This document shows positions 9,254-18,210 of a DNA stretch of 49,638 nt, piece after piece. Positions within the stretch are counted from its first letter, which is position 1. Every line of letters starts with the position of its first letter. This DNA is from an uncultured bacterium (lineage in GTDB: Bacteria > Bacteroidota > Bacteroidia > Bacteroidales > CAIWKO01): NCBI GenBank assembly GCA_903862465.1, contig CAIOYH010000201.1:1-49638 (forward strand), in the 5' to 3' direction. The translations under genes were made by a program, and so were the position numbers. The notes under the pieces were generated by a model. That model was not told the origin of the DNA. It did no database searches and saw only the letters and a program-made list of their open reading frames with translations.

Positions 9254-9563
9254 GCTTTCTTTGACTTTATACTTTTTTTTAAAAAAACATTGAGGCTAAA
9301 AAGACTTTTTTCTAAGTTTTTTATTTTTTTTCATTTGATTTAAAATAAAAAAATTATCTTTGCAATGTGAAACTTTTTTTGAAAGAAGAGGTATAAAAGA
9401 GAAAATGTATTTTTACTTTCAAAACTATTTTCATTGGACTAATTTACAACGGTTTAAAAATATCCCAATTATTTAGTTGGTATTTTTTATTAACAATTGT
9501 GTGTTCATATAAAAAAACAGATGGTAATTTATGCTCAATTTTGAATAATATAAAAACGACAAT
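9254..9563 (+). other. 310-bp intergenic leader upstream of the type IX genes
   Basis: AT-rich with several T runs and no plausible gene. It contains the promoter-like pair described at 9334-9362, which would give a leader of about 195 bases before the PorP/SprF-like gene. I see no riboswitch or RNA fold I recognise. Confidence 0.6.
9334..9362 (+). promoter_or_regulatory. Probable promoter of the porP-gldKLMN cluster
   Basis: TTTG at 9334-9337 and TATCTTTG at 9355-9362, 17 bases apart, match the Bacteroidota consensus apart from slightly short spacing. This would place the start of transcription near 9368. Confidence 0.6.
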
Positions 9564-10574
9564 ATGAAAAAATTTTACTTCGCACTTATTTTCTTTTCAT
9601 TTTCTGTTCTAACTTTTGCACAACAAGAGCAACAGTTTACTCAAAACATGTTTACCAATATGTTTACGAATCCTGGTTATGCAGGAATTAATAAACAAAT
9701 TTGTTTAACTACCTTGTTTCGTCAACAATGGACTGGATTTACTGACACATATACAGACAAAAACGGTGTACAGCAAACACATAAAGGTGCACCGCAAACA
9801 ATTTTACTTTCTGTTGATGGTCCTATTCGTGCTTTACGCGGTGGTATTGGTTTGTCTATTTTTAGTGATAAATTAGGCTTTGAGAGCAATTTAGGGGTAA
9901 AACTTGCTTATTCGTTTCATCAACCTATTTCTATTGGTGTTTTAGGAATTGGCATACAAGTGGGATTCTTAAACAAAAGTATTGACTTCTCAAATTTTAA
10001 TCCAATTGATTTAAACGATCCATTGCTGAACAATCAAACTGGTAAGAAATCAACATTTATTACGGATATAGCTGCTGGCTTATTTTACAATATCCCGGGA
10101 AAAGCTTATGTTGGAATATCTTCATCACAATTAATTCAAGGCAAAATAAAAATTGATATTCCTAATATTAAATCTAGTTTAAAAAGACATTATTATTTAA
10201 CAGGAGCTTATCATTGGACAATACCAGGCGCGCCTGATTGGGAATTGAGTCCTTATCTGTTAATAAAAACTGATTTTGCATCTGCTCAATATGATGTTAC
10301 TGCTATGGCAAAATGGAAGAATATGGTTTGGGCTGGTATTTCATATAGAGTTCAAGATGCTGTTGGAATTATTATTGGAGCTTATCCATTTAATCAACCC
10401 ACGATGAAACCTGCGCTACAGCAATTAAAAATAGGTTATTCGTACGACATCACAACATCCGCTCTTGGAAAAAGCAAAAGAAGCAGTGGAACTCATGAAG
10501 TTATGTTGGGCTATTGCTTTAAAATTGTTATCACGCCGCACGTAACAAAATATATTAATACACGATTTTTATAA
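9564..10574 (+). CDS. Type IX secretion system membrane protein, PorP/SprF family
   Basis: A 336-aa outer-membrane protein. The signal peptide covers residues 1-19 (ending LTFAQ). The family start follows: repeated FTQNMFTNMFTNPGYAG and a RQQWTGF motif, the hallmark of PorP/SprF proteins. The rest is beta-strand-rich and fits a barrel of about 14 strands. In the family, PorP/SprF proteins anchor type IX components or specific surface adhesins such as SprB at the outer membrane; many genomes have several paralogs with different partners. Its place directly before gldK suggests it is the paralog that works with the core machine. The gap to gldK is 96 bases and holds its own promoter-like box. 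Confidence 0.93.
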   Translation: MKKFYFALIFFSFSVLTFAQQEQQFTQNMFTNMFTNPGYAGINKQICLTTLFRQQWTGFTDTYTDKNGVQQTHKGAPQTILLSVDGPIRALRGGIGLSIFSDKLGFESNLGVKLAYSFHQPISIGVLGIGIQVGFLNKSIDFSNFNPIDLNDPLLNNQTGKKSTFITDIAAGLFYNIPGKAYVGISSSQLIQGKIKIDIPNIKSSLKRHYYLTGAYHWTIPGAPDWELSPYLLIKTDFASAQYDVTAMAKWKNMVWAGISYRVQDAVGIIIGAYPFNQPTMKPALQQLKIGYSYDITTSALGKSKRSSGTHEVMLGYCFKIVITPHVTKYINTRFL

Positions 10575-10602
10575 AATATCTTCCAATTCGAAACAAAAGT
10601 TG

Positions 10603-10610
10603 TATTTTTG
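10603..10610 (+). promoter_or_regulatory. Possible -7 promoter element before gldK
   Basis: TATTTTTG followed by C fits TAnnTTTGC. The -33 region is poor. It could give a separate start for gldKLMN about 55 bases upstream of the gldK ATG. Confidence 0.4.
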
Positions 10611-10670
10611 CGTTTAAATCATATAGGCAAAAAATAAGTAAAAAATTAATAGTAAGCTAAAAATCATAAT

Positions 10671-12053
10671 ATGAAAAAATTCCTTGTAATTATAGCTTTT
10701 TCTGCAATCATCTTTATAAGTAGTTGCAAAAATAACGGAAGCGGAGAACTTATAGGAGTTCAGGGTAGGGAAGGATTTTATCAACCAACCCCTTATGGAA
10801 TGTTGTTTATTCCTCCTGGAAGCTACCAAATGGGTCCAAGTGATCAGGACGTTCCCTATGCAATAACCTCGCAACAAAAAACTGTGACAGTTCAAGCTTT
10901 TTATATGGACGAAACTGAAATTACTAATAACGAATATCGTCAATTTGTTTATTATGTAAGAGATTCTTTAGCTAGAGAACTTCTTGGCAGTGTTACTCCT
11001 GAAGATTGGTGGATTGAAGAAGATAAATATGGTGAACCATTAGAACCACATCATCTTAATTGGGATACACGTATTAAATGGGATGATTTAGAGCAAGATG
11101 AAAGAGAAGCATTGGAGCCTTTGTATATGCCAGAACATGAAAGATATTTCAGAAGAAAAGAACTTGATACAAGAAAACTAAATTATGAATATTATTGGGT
11201 AGATTATAAAGCGGCTGCTCGCAAAGACTTTACGACAGAAGCAACTGCTACTCAAGACCAAGCTGACCATGATCTTTCAAGTTTATCGAATCGTCCCCAA
11301 GGCGTTAAAGATAGATCTGTTTTTCTTAAGAAAGGCGTTATCAATGTTTATCCTGATACACTTTGTTGGGTTCACGACTTTACATATTCGTATAACGAAC
11401 CAATGTTAAACTATTTTAGTCATCCTGCTTATGATAATTATCCAGTTGTTGGTGTGAGTTGGACTCAAGCACGTGCATTCTGTATATGGAGATCTAATAC
11501 ACTCAATGAATATTTGGAAACAAATGGTGATTATCGTGTAAATGATTTTCGTTTGCCAACAGAATCTGAATGGGAATGGGCTGCTCGTGGAGGTCTTGAT
11601 CAAAGTCCATATCCTTGGGGAGGTCCTTACATTCGTAATAGTAACGGATGTTTCTTAGGAAACTATAAACCATTACGTGGAAATTATCTTGATGATGGCG
11701 GAATTCAAACACTAATTGTTGCTCACTATGCTCCAAACGATTTTGGCTTGTATGATATGGCAGGTAATGTTGCTGAATGGTGTATGGATGCTTATGACGA
11801 ATCAGCATACAATTTTGCACATGATCTCAATATGAATTACTCATACGAAGCAAAAAAATCAGACCCCGAAGTATTGAAACGTAAAGTAATTCGCGGTGGA
11901 TCTTGGAAGGATATCGGATATTATATGCAAGCAGGTGTTAGAACATACGAATATCAAGATACGGCAAAATGTTATATTGGTTTTAGATGCGTACAAACTT
12001 ATTTAGGACGTCATATTGATGACGGCGCTGGTTCTTCGAATATATATAGGTAA
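10671..12053 (+). CDS. gldK: Gliding motility / type IX secretion lipoprotein GldK
   Basis: A 460-aa lipoprotein: a type II signal peptide ends at FISSC with lipidated Cys19. The body is a formylglycine-generating-enzyme (sulfatase-modifying factor) fold: YGMLFIPPGSYQMG, MDETEITNNEYRQF, VGVSWTQARAFC, RLPTESEWEWAARGG, YDMAGNVAEW and IRGGSWKD appear in the family order. In type IX systems GldK/PorK forms a periplasmic ring with GldN/PorN under the outer membrane. The FGE fold is structural here, not known to act as an enzyme. First of four tightly ordered core genes; gldL follows after 58 bases. Confidence 0.97.
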   Translation: MKKFLVIIAFSAIIFISSCKNNGSGELIGVQGREGFYQPTPYGMLFIPPGSYQMGPSDQDVPYAITSQQKTVTVQAFYMDETEITNNEYRQFVYYVRDSLARELLGSVTPEDWWIEEDKYGEPLEPHHLNWDTRIKWDDLEQDEREALEPLYMPEHERYFRRKELDTRKLNYEYYWVDYKAAARKDFTTEATATQDQADHDLSSLSNRPQGVKDRSVFLKKGVINVYPDTLCWVHDFTYSYNEPMLNYFSHPAYDNYPVVGVSWTQARAFCIWRSNTLNEYLETNGDYRVNDFRLPTESEWEWAARGGLDQSPYPWGGPYIRNSNGCFLGNYKPLRGNYLDDGGIQTLIVAHYAPNDFGLYDMAGNVAEWCMDAYDESAYNFAHDLNMNYSYEAKKSDPEVLKRKVIRGGSWKDIGYYMQAGVRTYEYQDTAKCYIGFRCVQTYLGRHIDDGAGSSNIYR

Positions 12054-12111
12054 ACAAAAATAATCACAGTTAAATTTAGTATTAATCAATTAAAAAAATC
12101 AAAATTAAATT

Positions 12112-13131
12112 ATGGGAATTTATAATTTAGTAAGAAGTAAGGGTTACAAACAATTTATGGCCAAATTGTATGGCTGGGGTGCATCCGTCGTAATTTTAGG
12201 TGCATTATTTAAAATTAATCACTATGCAGGAGCAGACCTTATGCTTATATTTGGTCTAGGTACAGAAGCGTGTATTTTCTTTTTCTCTGCATTTGAGCCA
12301 TTGCATGTTGAACATGATTGGTCATTGGTTTATCCAGAATTAGCTGGTATGGAAGATATCGAACATGGTGCTGCTAAAGGAACTGCTACACAGCGTTTAG
12401 ACAAAATGCTAGAAGAAGCAAAAATTGGTCCAGAACTTATTGCTAGTTTAGGAGACGGCATGAGAAATCTTGGTGAAAATGCTTTGAAATTATCTGGCGT
12501 TGCAGATGCAGCATCAGCTACTGATGGCTATGTTACTAACCTTAATAACGCTGCCGGCAACGTTAAAAATTTATCAGAAGCTTATAACAAAACAACTGTT
12601 GCTTTAGAAAACGATATAGTAGCTACTCAAGAATTTTCTGACTCCATTAAAAATGCTTCAACAACTGCCGGTAATTTAGCAGGAGCATATAGTCAAGTTG
12701 CTGATAATATTCAGAAAGATATTCATGCAACAGATGATTATGTAAAAAGCATTGTTCATGCTACAGAGTCTGCTCATAATTTAGCTGATAAATATGTGAA
12801 ATCTGCTGAATCATTGACAAAATCTGCAGATGCTATTGATTTTTCAGCAGTGGATGGAAGAACTTATGGCGAACAAATTCAAAAAATGTCAAAGAACCTA
12901 ACGGAATTGAATGCTGTTTATGAACTTCAATTAAAAGGTTCATCAGACCAACTCCTAAAAACAAATCAAGTTCAAGAAAGCATTGACGGATTTTTGGCAA
13001 ATCTTAATGACTCTGTTGAAGGTACTGCAAAGTATAAAGATCAAGTTAATATTTTGGCTAAAAATGTGGCAGCACTCAATCAGGTGTATGGAAATATGCT
13101 TGCTGCTATGAATGTAAACAAAACAGTTTAA
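12112..13131 (+). CDS. gldL: Type IX secretion motor protein GldL
   Basis: A 339-aa inner-membrane protein. Two transmembrane helices lie near residues 22-40 and 43-61. Lys34 in the first and Glu52 (GLGTEACIFF) in the second match the charged residues known to matter for proton-driven motor function in the family. The remainder is a long cytoplasmic, helical, Ala/Asn/Ser-rich region with imperfect internal repeats of about 40 residues (TxxNLAxAY-like motifs near 150, 195 and 225). Longer than GldL of Flavobacterium, probably because of these repeats. It forms a pentamer around GldM dimers in known systems. gldM starts 38 bases downstream. Confidence 0.95.
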   Translation: MGIYNLVRSKGYKQFMAKLYGWGASVVILGALFKINHYAGADLMLIFGLGTEACIFFFSAFEPLHVEHDWSLVYPELAGMEDIEHGAAKGTATQRLDKMLEEAKIGPELIASLGDGMRNLGENALKLSGVADAASATDGYVTNLNNAAGNVKNLSEAYNKTTVALENDIVATQEFSDSIKNASTTAGNLAGAYSQVADNIQKDIHATDDYVKSIVHATESAHNLADKYVKSAESLTKSADAIDFSAVDGRTYGEQIQKMSKNLTELNAVYELQLKGSSDQLLKTNQVQESIDGFLANLNDSVEGTAKYKDQVNILAKNVAALNQVYGNMLAAMNVNKTV

Positions 13132-13158
13132 TGCTTTATTCATTTTTAAAAAAAATAT

Positions 13159-13163
13159 AGGAG
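13159..13163 (+). promoter_or_regulatory. Shine-Dalgarno-like site before gldM
   Basis: AGGAG, six bases before the gldM ATG. Bacteroidota seldom use Shine-Dalgarno pairing, so its presence here and again before gldN is notable. Confidence 0.5.
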
Positions 13164-13169
13164 CAAATT

Positions 13170-14783
13170 ATGGGTGCAACAAATTGTCCGGAAACCCCGA
13201 GACAGCGAATGATTTCGATGATGTATCTCGTGTTGACAGCACTTTTAGCTCTCAACGTTTCAAAAGAGATACTCGATTCATTTCTTATCGTAAATGAAAG
13301 TTTAGTTACAACAAACGAAAACTTTACTAAAAAAATCGAATTGACATACTCTGCATTCGATAAACAATTGAAAATAAACGAAGCTAAAGTTCGTCCATTT
13401 TTTGAAAATGCACAGAAAGCACGTAAAATGGCTAAGGATATGATAAGCTTTATTGAGCAAACTAGAACTGAAGTAATCGCTGCTGAATCAAAAAAAACCG
13501 TTGCTGAATGTAAAGATATCAATCTAAGAGAAGTCGGTACCCGTGATAGGTATATTGAAGGTACTCGCTATTTTATTGGTAATTCAGAAACTGGTGCTGG
13601 CGGAAGAGGCGAAGCATTGAAGAAAAAGATAGAGGATTTCAAAGCAAATATGTTGAACCTTTTGGACAAAAAGAAACATGCGAAAATGGATTTAGGTTTA
13701 GACACTAAAGGTCCATACAAAAACGCTAGTGGAAAAGCTCAAAATTGGGAAATGCATAATTTCTATTATACTATCCTTGTTGCCAATGTAGTTATCTTGA
13801 ACAAACTTATTGCTGAAGTAAAAAATGCAGAATTCGACGTAGTGAATGCTTTATTGACTGATATCTCCGGTGATGACTTTAAATTTGATGAAGTAGGCGC
13901 TAAAGTTGTTGCAAAGAGCAATTATGTGCTCACAGGAGAAACTTTCGAAGCAGATATTTTTGTGGCAGCTTATGACACTAAACAAAATCCTATTATTGAA
14001 GTTGGTTCTGGAATTGATTCAAATACAATGGTAATTTCGGGAGCAACAACAAAAGTGGATGGTTATAGAGGTGTTGGGAAATTGAAACTGCCAGCGGGTG
14101 CTGCCGGTGTTAAGCAATTTGGTGGAAAAATCACTATAGCGGGTGCGGATGGAACAAGTAAATCGTATCCTTTCAATAGCGAATATGTGGTTGGTACCCC
14201 TTCTGCAACTATTTCTCCGACTATGATGAATGTATTTTATATTGGCGTGGATAACCCTGTTTCTATTTCGGTGCCAGGTGCATCAAACGAACAAGTTACT
14301 CCATCTATTACTGGTGGCGGTGGAACTATTACAAAATCTCCAGGAAATGGACTTTATAATGTAAGAGTTTCTACACAAGGTAAATGTACTGTAAACGTAA
14401 GTGCTAAAATGGGTGCTACATCTAAAAATATGGGCATGATGGAATTTCGTGTAAAACGTATTCCTGATCCTGTTGCTTACGTTGGTGGTGTTAGAGGTGG
14501 AGTGATCCCAAAAGCGAATTTACTTGCTGCAGGTGGTGTTATTCCAAAAATGGATGGTTTTGATTTTAATGTATTCCCAACAATAACTAGTTTTACGTTA
14601 GCTATTGTTAAAGGTGGAGACTATAATACAGAAACAACAGCCGGAGCAAGATTTTCTGCAAAGATGATACAAATGCTGAACAGTGTAAGTAAAGGACAAA
14701 AAGTATTTTTTGAAGATATTAAAGCTAAATTACCTGATGGAACTACTCGTAATTTAGGTGCTATAACATTAAAAGTTGGTTAA
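13170..14783 (+). CDS. gldM: Type IX secretion motor protein GldM
   Basis: A 537-aa protein with the conserved GldM start: NCPETPRQRMISMMYLVLTA leads into a single transmembrane helix (about 17-35) that carries Glu33 (NVSKEIL), a charge used in proton coupling in the family. The large periplasmic part begins with a helical region (about 40-215). Beta-sandwich domains follow: VVAKSNYVLTGETFEADIFV from about 245, NVFYIGVDNPVSISVPG from about 350, and the last from about 430. GldM dimers cross the periplasm and are thought to transmit rotation from GldL to the GldK/GldN ring. Family length is about 510-520, so this is normal. Confidence 0.97.
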   Translation: MGATNCPETPRQRMISMMYLVLTALLALNVSKEILDSFLIVNESLVTTNENFTKKIELTYSAFDKQLKINEAKVRPFFENAQKARKMAKDMISFIEQTRTEVIAAESKKTVAECKDINLREVGTRDRYIEGTRYFIGNSETGAGGRGEALKKKIEDFKANMLNLLDKKKHAKMDLGLDTKGPYKNASGKAQNWEMHNFYYTILVANVVILNKLIAEVKNAEFDVVNALLTDISGDDFKFDEVGAKVVAKSNYVLTGETFEADIFVAAYDTKQNPIIEVGSGIDSNTMVISGATTKVDGYRGVGKLKLPAGAAGVKQFGGKITIAGADGTSKSYPFNSEYVVGTPSATISPTMMNVFYIGVDNPVSISVPGASNEQVTPSITGGGGTITKSPGNGLYNVRVSTQGKCTVNVSAKMGATSKNMGMMEFRVKRIPDPVAYVGGVRGGVIPKANLLAAGGVIPKMDGFDFNVFPTITSFTLAIVKGGDYNTETTAGARFSAKMIQMLNSVSKGQKVFFEDIKAKLPDGTTRNLGAITLKVG

Positions 14784-14794
14784 CCCTTTTAAAC

Positions 14795-14800
14795 GGGAGG
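14795..14800 (+). promoter_or_regulatory. Shine-Dalgarno-like site before gldN
   Basis: GGGAGG, six bases before the gldN ATG and inside the short gldM-gldN gap. Confidence 0.5.
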
Positions 14801-14806
14801 TATATT

Positions 14807-15673
14807 ATGAAAAAAAGCATGTTGATTTTATCTGTAATTGGTCTTTTAATGACCATACAGGTTAAAACCTATTCACAAAACAATCTAGGAAAAACTCCTG
14901 TGGATGGGCTTTTTGATAAACGCACACAAAGTGCAAATTCGTTGAATCGCGTTCCTATTCCCTATACATCTATTCGAGAATCGGATGTCATGTGGTCTAA
15001 ACGGGTATGGCGTGTTATTGATTTGCGTCAAAAAATAAACCTTCCATTTTATTATCCAATTGATGAACAACAAGGTCGTAAGAGCTTGATGCAAATTATT
15101 TATAATGGTATCAAAGAAAATTCAATCACTGCTTATGGAACGGATGACGAAGAATTTCTAACTCCGTTGACTGCTGCTGATCTAGGAAAAAAACTAGACA
15201 GAATTGATACCATACAGGTTACAAGTACTGAACCTCCTTATGATGTTCATGACTCTGTGGTTAATAATAAATTTAATCCATCAGATGTAGTCTTGATTCG
15301 TGTTAAAGAAGATTGGTTTTTTGACAAACAACGTTCTGTGATGGATGTTCGCATTATTGGACTTTGTCCCGTAAAAGAACTTTATGATGACCAAGGAGAA
15401 TTCAAAGCTATGCAACCGATATTTTGGGTTTATTTTCCTGAATGCAGAAAATTGTTTGCAACGAATGAGGTCTATAACAAATTCAATGATGCTGAACGCA
15501 GAACATATGATGACATTTTCTTCAAACGTTTGTTCGGAAGTTATATCTATAAAGAAAGTAATGTTTATGATCGTAAAATTGGTCAATACACCAAGGGAAT
15601 GGATGCATTGCTCGAAGCAGAAAGGATAAAGAACGACATATTCAATATTGAACACGATTTGTGGGAATATTAA
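14807..15673 (+). CDS. gldN: Type IX secretion ring protein GldN
   Basis: A 288-aa periplasmic protein with a Sec signal peptide (about 1-24, ending KTYSQ). The family core is clear: IRESDVMWSKRVWRVIDLR, then NLPFYYP, RIKEDW-like VRVKEDWFFDKQRSVMDVR, IIGLCPV, WVYFPECRKLF and TYDDIFFKRLFGSYIYKESNVYDR. In known systems GldN/PorN binds GldK/PorK to form the periplasmic ring. Only one copy is present; there is no gldO-like duplicate. Last gene of the cluster, 23 bases after gldM and followed at once by a terminator. Confidence 0.97.
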   Translation: MKKSMLILSVIGLLMTIQVKTYSQNNLGKTPVDGLFDKRTQSANSLNRVPIPYTSIRESDVMWSKRVWRVIDLRQKINLPFYYPIDEQQGRKSLMQIIYNGIKENSITAYGTDDEEFLTPLTAADLGKKLDRIDTIQVTSTEPPYDVHDSVVNNKFNPSDVVLIRVKEDWFFDKQRSVMDVRIIGLCPVKELYDDQGEFKAMQPIFWVYFPECRKLFATNEVYNKFNDAERRTYDDIFFKRLFGSYIYKESNVYDRKIGQYTKGMDALLEAERIKNDIFNIEHDLWEY

Positions 15674-15681
15674 AAATATCG

Positions 15682-15720
15682 AAAAAAGCGTTCAACTATT
15701 TAGTTGAGGGCTTTTTTTTT
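15682..15720 (+). terminator. Terminator of the gldKLMN operon
   Basis: An A run, a CAAC/GTTG-centred hairpin with AAAAGC/GCTTTT at the base, then nine or more T. It begins eight bases after the gldN stop. Confidence 0.85.
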
Positions 15721-16114
15721 ACTATCACAAAATCACAAAAAGCAAAAACTAAATAAAACTCTCTTTCAAAAATAAGCTCTTTTGAAAAAGCAATATATTA
15801 AGAAACGTTAGAAACATACATACTAATAGATGTAATATAAAATCAAATCTAACTAACATAAATAAAAATTATAGTACATAAATTTGACCTTAACAAACAT
15901 AATTGATTTCACAACAAACATAAAAAGAGAAAGATCTTATACAAAACTATTTTATATACTATAAAAAGAAAAACAAGTAATATAAAATCAAATCAATCTA
16001 ACATAAAACTAAACAGATCTAACATTAAAATCAAAATAAATAACATAAGCGTAAATTTTTTAATCAATATAGGACTTATAAACGAAAGTAGTATTAACCA
16101 TTAAATTTAAATTT
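15721..16114. other. AT-rich intergenic stretch with a 31-bp direct repeat
   Basis: About 390 bases, very A-rich on the + strand, without an open frame. The segments 15832-15862 and 15977-16007 (both begin GTAATATAAAATCAAATC and end TAACATAAA) differ at only about three of 31 bases and lie 145 bases apart. A looser third relative is near 16019-16050. It may be a regulatory or structural region upstream of the 125-aa gene. Confidence 0.6.
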
Positions 16115-16492
16115 ATGGCATTAAGAAAAAGTAAAGAAAGTGGGGCAGTTACAAGCGCAAAGAAAAGACGTGATGGCATGAAGGCAATTGATGACGCCAG
16201 AGAAGTACCTGTGGAATATGGTGAAGAGGATAAACCATGCAATACTGCAGTTCTTACCGCTAAAATTGCAGCGTATGACGCAGATCAATCTTTAGCCAAT
16301 AGCATGTTATCTGATGTTGACACTGTGCTCAACAGAGTTAAAGCTCATGAAAAAGAAATAAAATCTCTTTTTAAAAGAGCTTTGAGCGGTGCTGTTTCAA
16401 AATTTGGAGAAGATTCAGATGAAGTTGAAATGATGGGTGGCACTCGTTCATCAGAAAGAAAAAAAAGAGTAAGCAAACCTAAACAAGCTTAG
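16115..16492 (+). CDS. Unrecognised 125-aa protein with basic ends
   Basis: A small soluble protein. Residues 1-20 are basic (LRKSKESGAVTSAKKRRDG), the middle (about 35-95) is a helical, Ala/Asp/Lys-rich region (KIAAYDADQSLANSMLSDVD), and the end is again basic (GTRSSERKKRVSKPKQ). The segment GEDSDEVEMMGGTRSSERKK looks like a conserved signature I have met in unannotated bacterial proteins, but I cannot name a family. No signal peptide or membrane segment. It stands alone between an AT-rich spacer and a perfect terminator, which supports it as a real transcription unit. The basic ends would suit nucleic-acid binding; that is inference only. Confidence 0.8.
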   Translation: MALRKSKESGAVTSAKKRRDGMKAIDDAREVPVEYGEEDKPCNTAVLTAKIAAYDADQSLANSMLSDVDTVLNRVKAHEKEIKSLFKRALSGAVSKFGEDSDEVEMMGGTRSSERKKRVSKPKQA

Positions 16493-16511
16493 TCTTTCAT
16501 CTTTCAAAAAG

Positions 16512-16549
16512 AAAAGCCTTGCAAGTTATGATAAACTTGCAAGGCTTTT
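16512..16549 (+). terminator. Strong terminator with a perfect 16-bp stem
   Basis: AAAAGCCTTGCAAGTT and its exact complement enclose an ATGATA loop. The A and T ends let it work on both strands, for the 125-aa gene and for the convergent lipoprotein gene. A separate perfect palindrome, AAGAGAATATTCTCTT, lies at 16562-16577. Confidence 0.9.
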
Positions 16550-16614
16550 GTGTATTTCTTGAAGAGAATATTCTCTTGAAAGGCTAGTGCTTTGCCAAGC
16601 CTTCCCCGCCCCTT

Positions 16615-17304
16615 CTATATCGCATCTGTTACTACTTGAGTTAAGTCTTTTGTTTGTTTTTCGAGAACAATACTACAACGAGTAAAATTATTTATGGGCC
16701 ATCCTCCCCAAAGAACATAGTTTCCATGATTGTCTTTAGTATTATACACTGCCGTTGTTTTTTCATCAATACTCCATGTCATGGTTTTGTTTTCGTCTGC
16801 AAAGCTAATCCCAACATCCATAAATTTGTGATAAACTACTACATCTAAATAATCTTGTGTAATTCCGAGCATATCTAGCAGGGTGGTTAATGACTTTTGT
16901 CCCGGCAAACCTTCCAATTTCATTTCTAAAGTAAAACGATTGACGACACCACCATCAACAAAATATTCGCCACCGTTGAAATCAAGTCCAGCATAATTAA
17001 AAACTTGATCAATTTTTGAAGCAATTTGCGTGTATTTATTATCACCATACACCACATACATAATTAATGGAGATGCAGTGGAAATAACCGTATTGTCACT
17101 ACTTAAATGGAAAGCAGTAATAGGAAAATTCAATTGAGATGCATGATCAGCGCCATTGGCATCGTAAACATGTTTCACTGTCCAAACACCTTCCATTAGG
17201 GTTTTGGTTGGGGTTGCATCTTTTGTACAAGAAGAAAAGAATAATGTGACAGCAATAAAGCTTGCCATAAACATTTTGGCAAGGAAAGAAGTCGTAGTTT
17301 TCAT
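16615..17304 (-). CDS. Lipoprotein of unknown function
   Basis: A 229-aa protein with a lipoprotein signal peptide (MKTTTSFLAK ... TLFFSSC, lipidated Cys near residue 26). The frame is open to 17406, but the promoter pair at 17334-17363 and the classic signal start place the ATG at 17304. After the cysteine, LMEGVWTVKHVYDANGADH suggests a lipocalin-like beta-barrel start, common in Bacteroidota lipoproteins. The rest alternates short beta strands and gives no catalytic motif. Likely anchored at the inner leaflet of the outer membrane or exposed at the surface. Function unknown. Confidence 0.85.
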   Translation of the reverse strand: MKTTTSFLAKMFMASFIAVTLFFSSCTKDATPTKTLMEGVWTVKHVYDANGADHASQLNFPITAFHLSSDNTVISTASPLIMYVVYGDNKYTQIASKIDQVFNYAGLDFNGGEYFVDGGVVNRFTLEMKLEGLPGQKSLTTLLDMLGITQDYLDVVVYHKFMDVGISFADENKTMTWSIDEKTTAVYNTKDNHGNYVLWGGWPINNFTRCSIVLEKQTKDLTQVVTDAI

Positions 17305-17333
17305 AATGTTTTTTCTTAGAATTAATAATTTTT

Positions 17334-17363
17334 CAAAAGTACTATTTTTTTTATTGATAGCAA
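17334..17363 (-). promoter_or_regulatory. Promoter of the lipoprotein gene
   Basis: On the minus strand TTG (17361-17363) and TACTTTTG (17334-17341) are 19 bases apart, a near-ideal Bacteroidota promoter, 29 bases before the ATG at 17304. Confidence 0.75.
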
Positions 17364-17411
17364 TTAATATGCCAAAAGAAATAATAAAATTTCTTTGAAT
17401 TTGCATTTTGT

Positions 17412-18132
17412 TTATAAACCTAGAAATTCAATGCCAATGCCACAAATAAAAATTGTGAAGCCTGCAATAGCATGCATATACCGTTGGAGAAATTTCATTG
17501 GCAACATCTTTAAACCAAATAAAGGCAGCAGTACCATGGCAATCATTGTAAGAATAGTTGTAAGGCTAAAGACGATTACCACTAAAACAACGCCCGAAGT
17601 GCTTTGTTTGGCAGCCGGAAACATCAGCAAAGGTATCAAGGGTTCGCAAGGACCAAACACAAATATCGTGAATAATATCCATGGTGTCATATTGACAGGA
17701 GTGGTTTCCTCATGCTCGTGAGCATGCTCTTTTGTTTGTTTATGATTATGATCATGTCTGTGAAAGCTTCCATCATCATGGACATGACGATGATGATGGG
17801 GTCTATTCCTTAATCCACGCCACAAACCCCCATGAAAAATACACCAATCCAAAAATAATAAACAACCATGCAGCAACACTTCCACGATACCCTTCAAAAA
17901 CCGTCAGATGCGCCACACTTAATCCAAAAGCAATTCCTATAGCTCCAATCACAATAGAACTTCCAACATGTCCTAGTCCACATAAAGTAGTAATCCAAAC
18001 TGTTTTCCAATTCGACCATTTTTTTGCTTTCGAAAGAACGAAGAAAGGCAAATAATGATCAGGACCTGCAAGCGTATGTAAAAAACCTAAAGAGGCAGCA
18101 GTAATAGATAATGTTAGGATTTCTGAGTTCAT
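17412..18132 (-). pseudogene. UreH/NicO-like metal-transporter membrane protein, frameshifted
   Basis: Two frames cover one gene. The first (18132 down to 17803) gives MNSEILTLSITAASLGFLHT with a HTLAGPDHYLPF motif, the HxxxxDH metal signature of UreH/NicO-type nickel or cobalt transporters, and four hydrophobic helices. The second (from about 17840 down to 17412) continues with a His-rich loop (RNRPHHHRHVHDDG, then HDHNH and HAHEHEE) and three more helices. Removing one base from the five-G run (CCCCC at 17827-17831 on +) joins them as YFSWGLWRGLRNRPHHH. Either a sequencing error or a real frameshift; the conserved second half argues for an error or very recent loss. The name is by motif only, and the protein could instead be in the TauE/SafE group. 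Confidence 0.8.
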
Positions 18133-18210
18133 ATAAGCTTTATTTTGGCTTGCTTTTCTACATGATTATTAAATAAAACTATCACAAAGCCATGCACTAA
18201 TTATTGTGCA

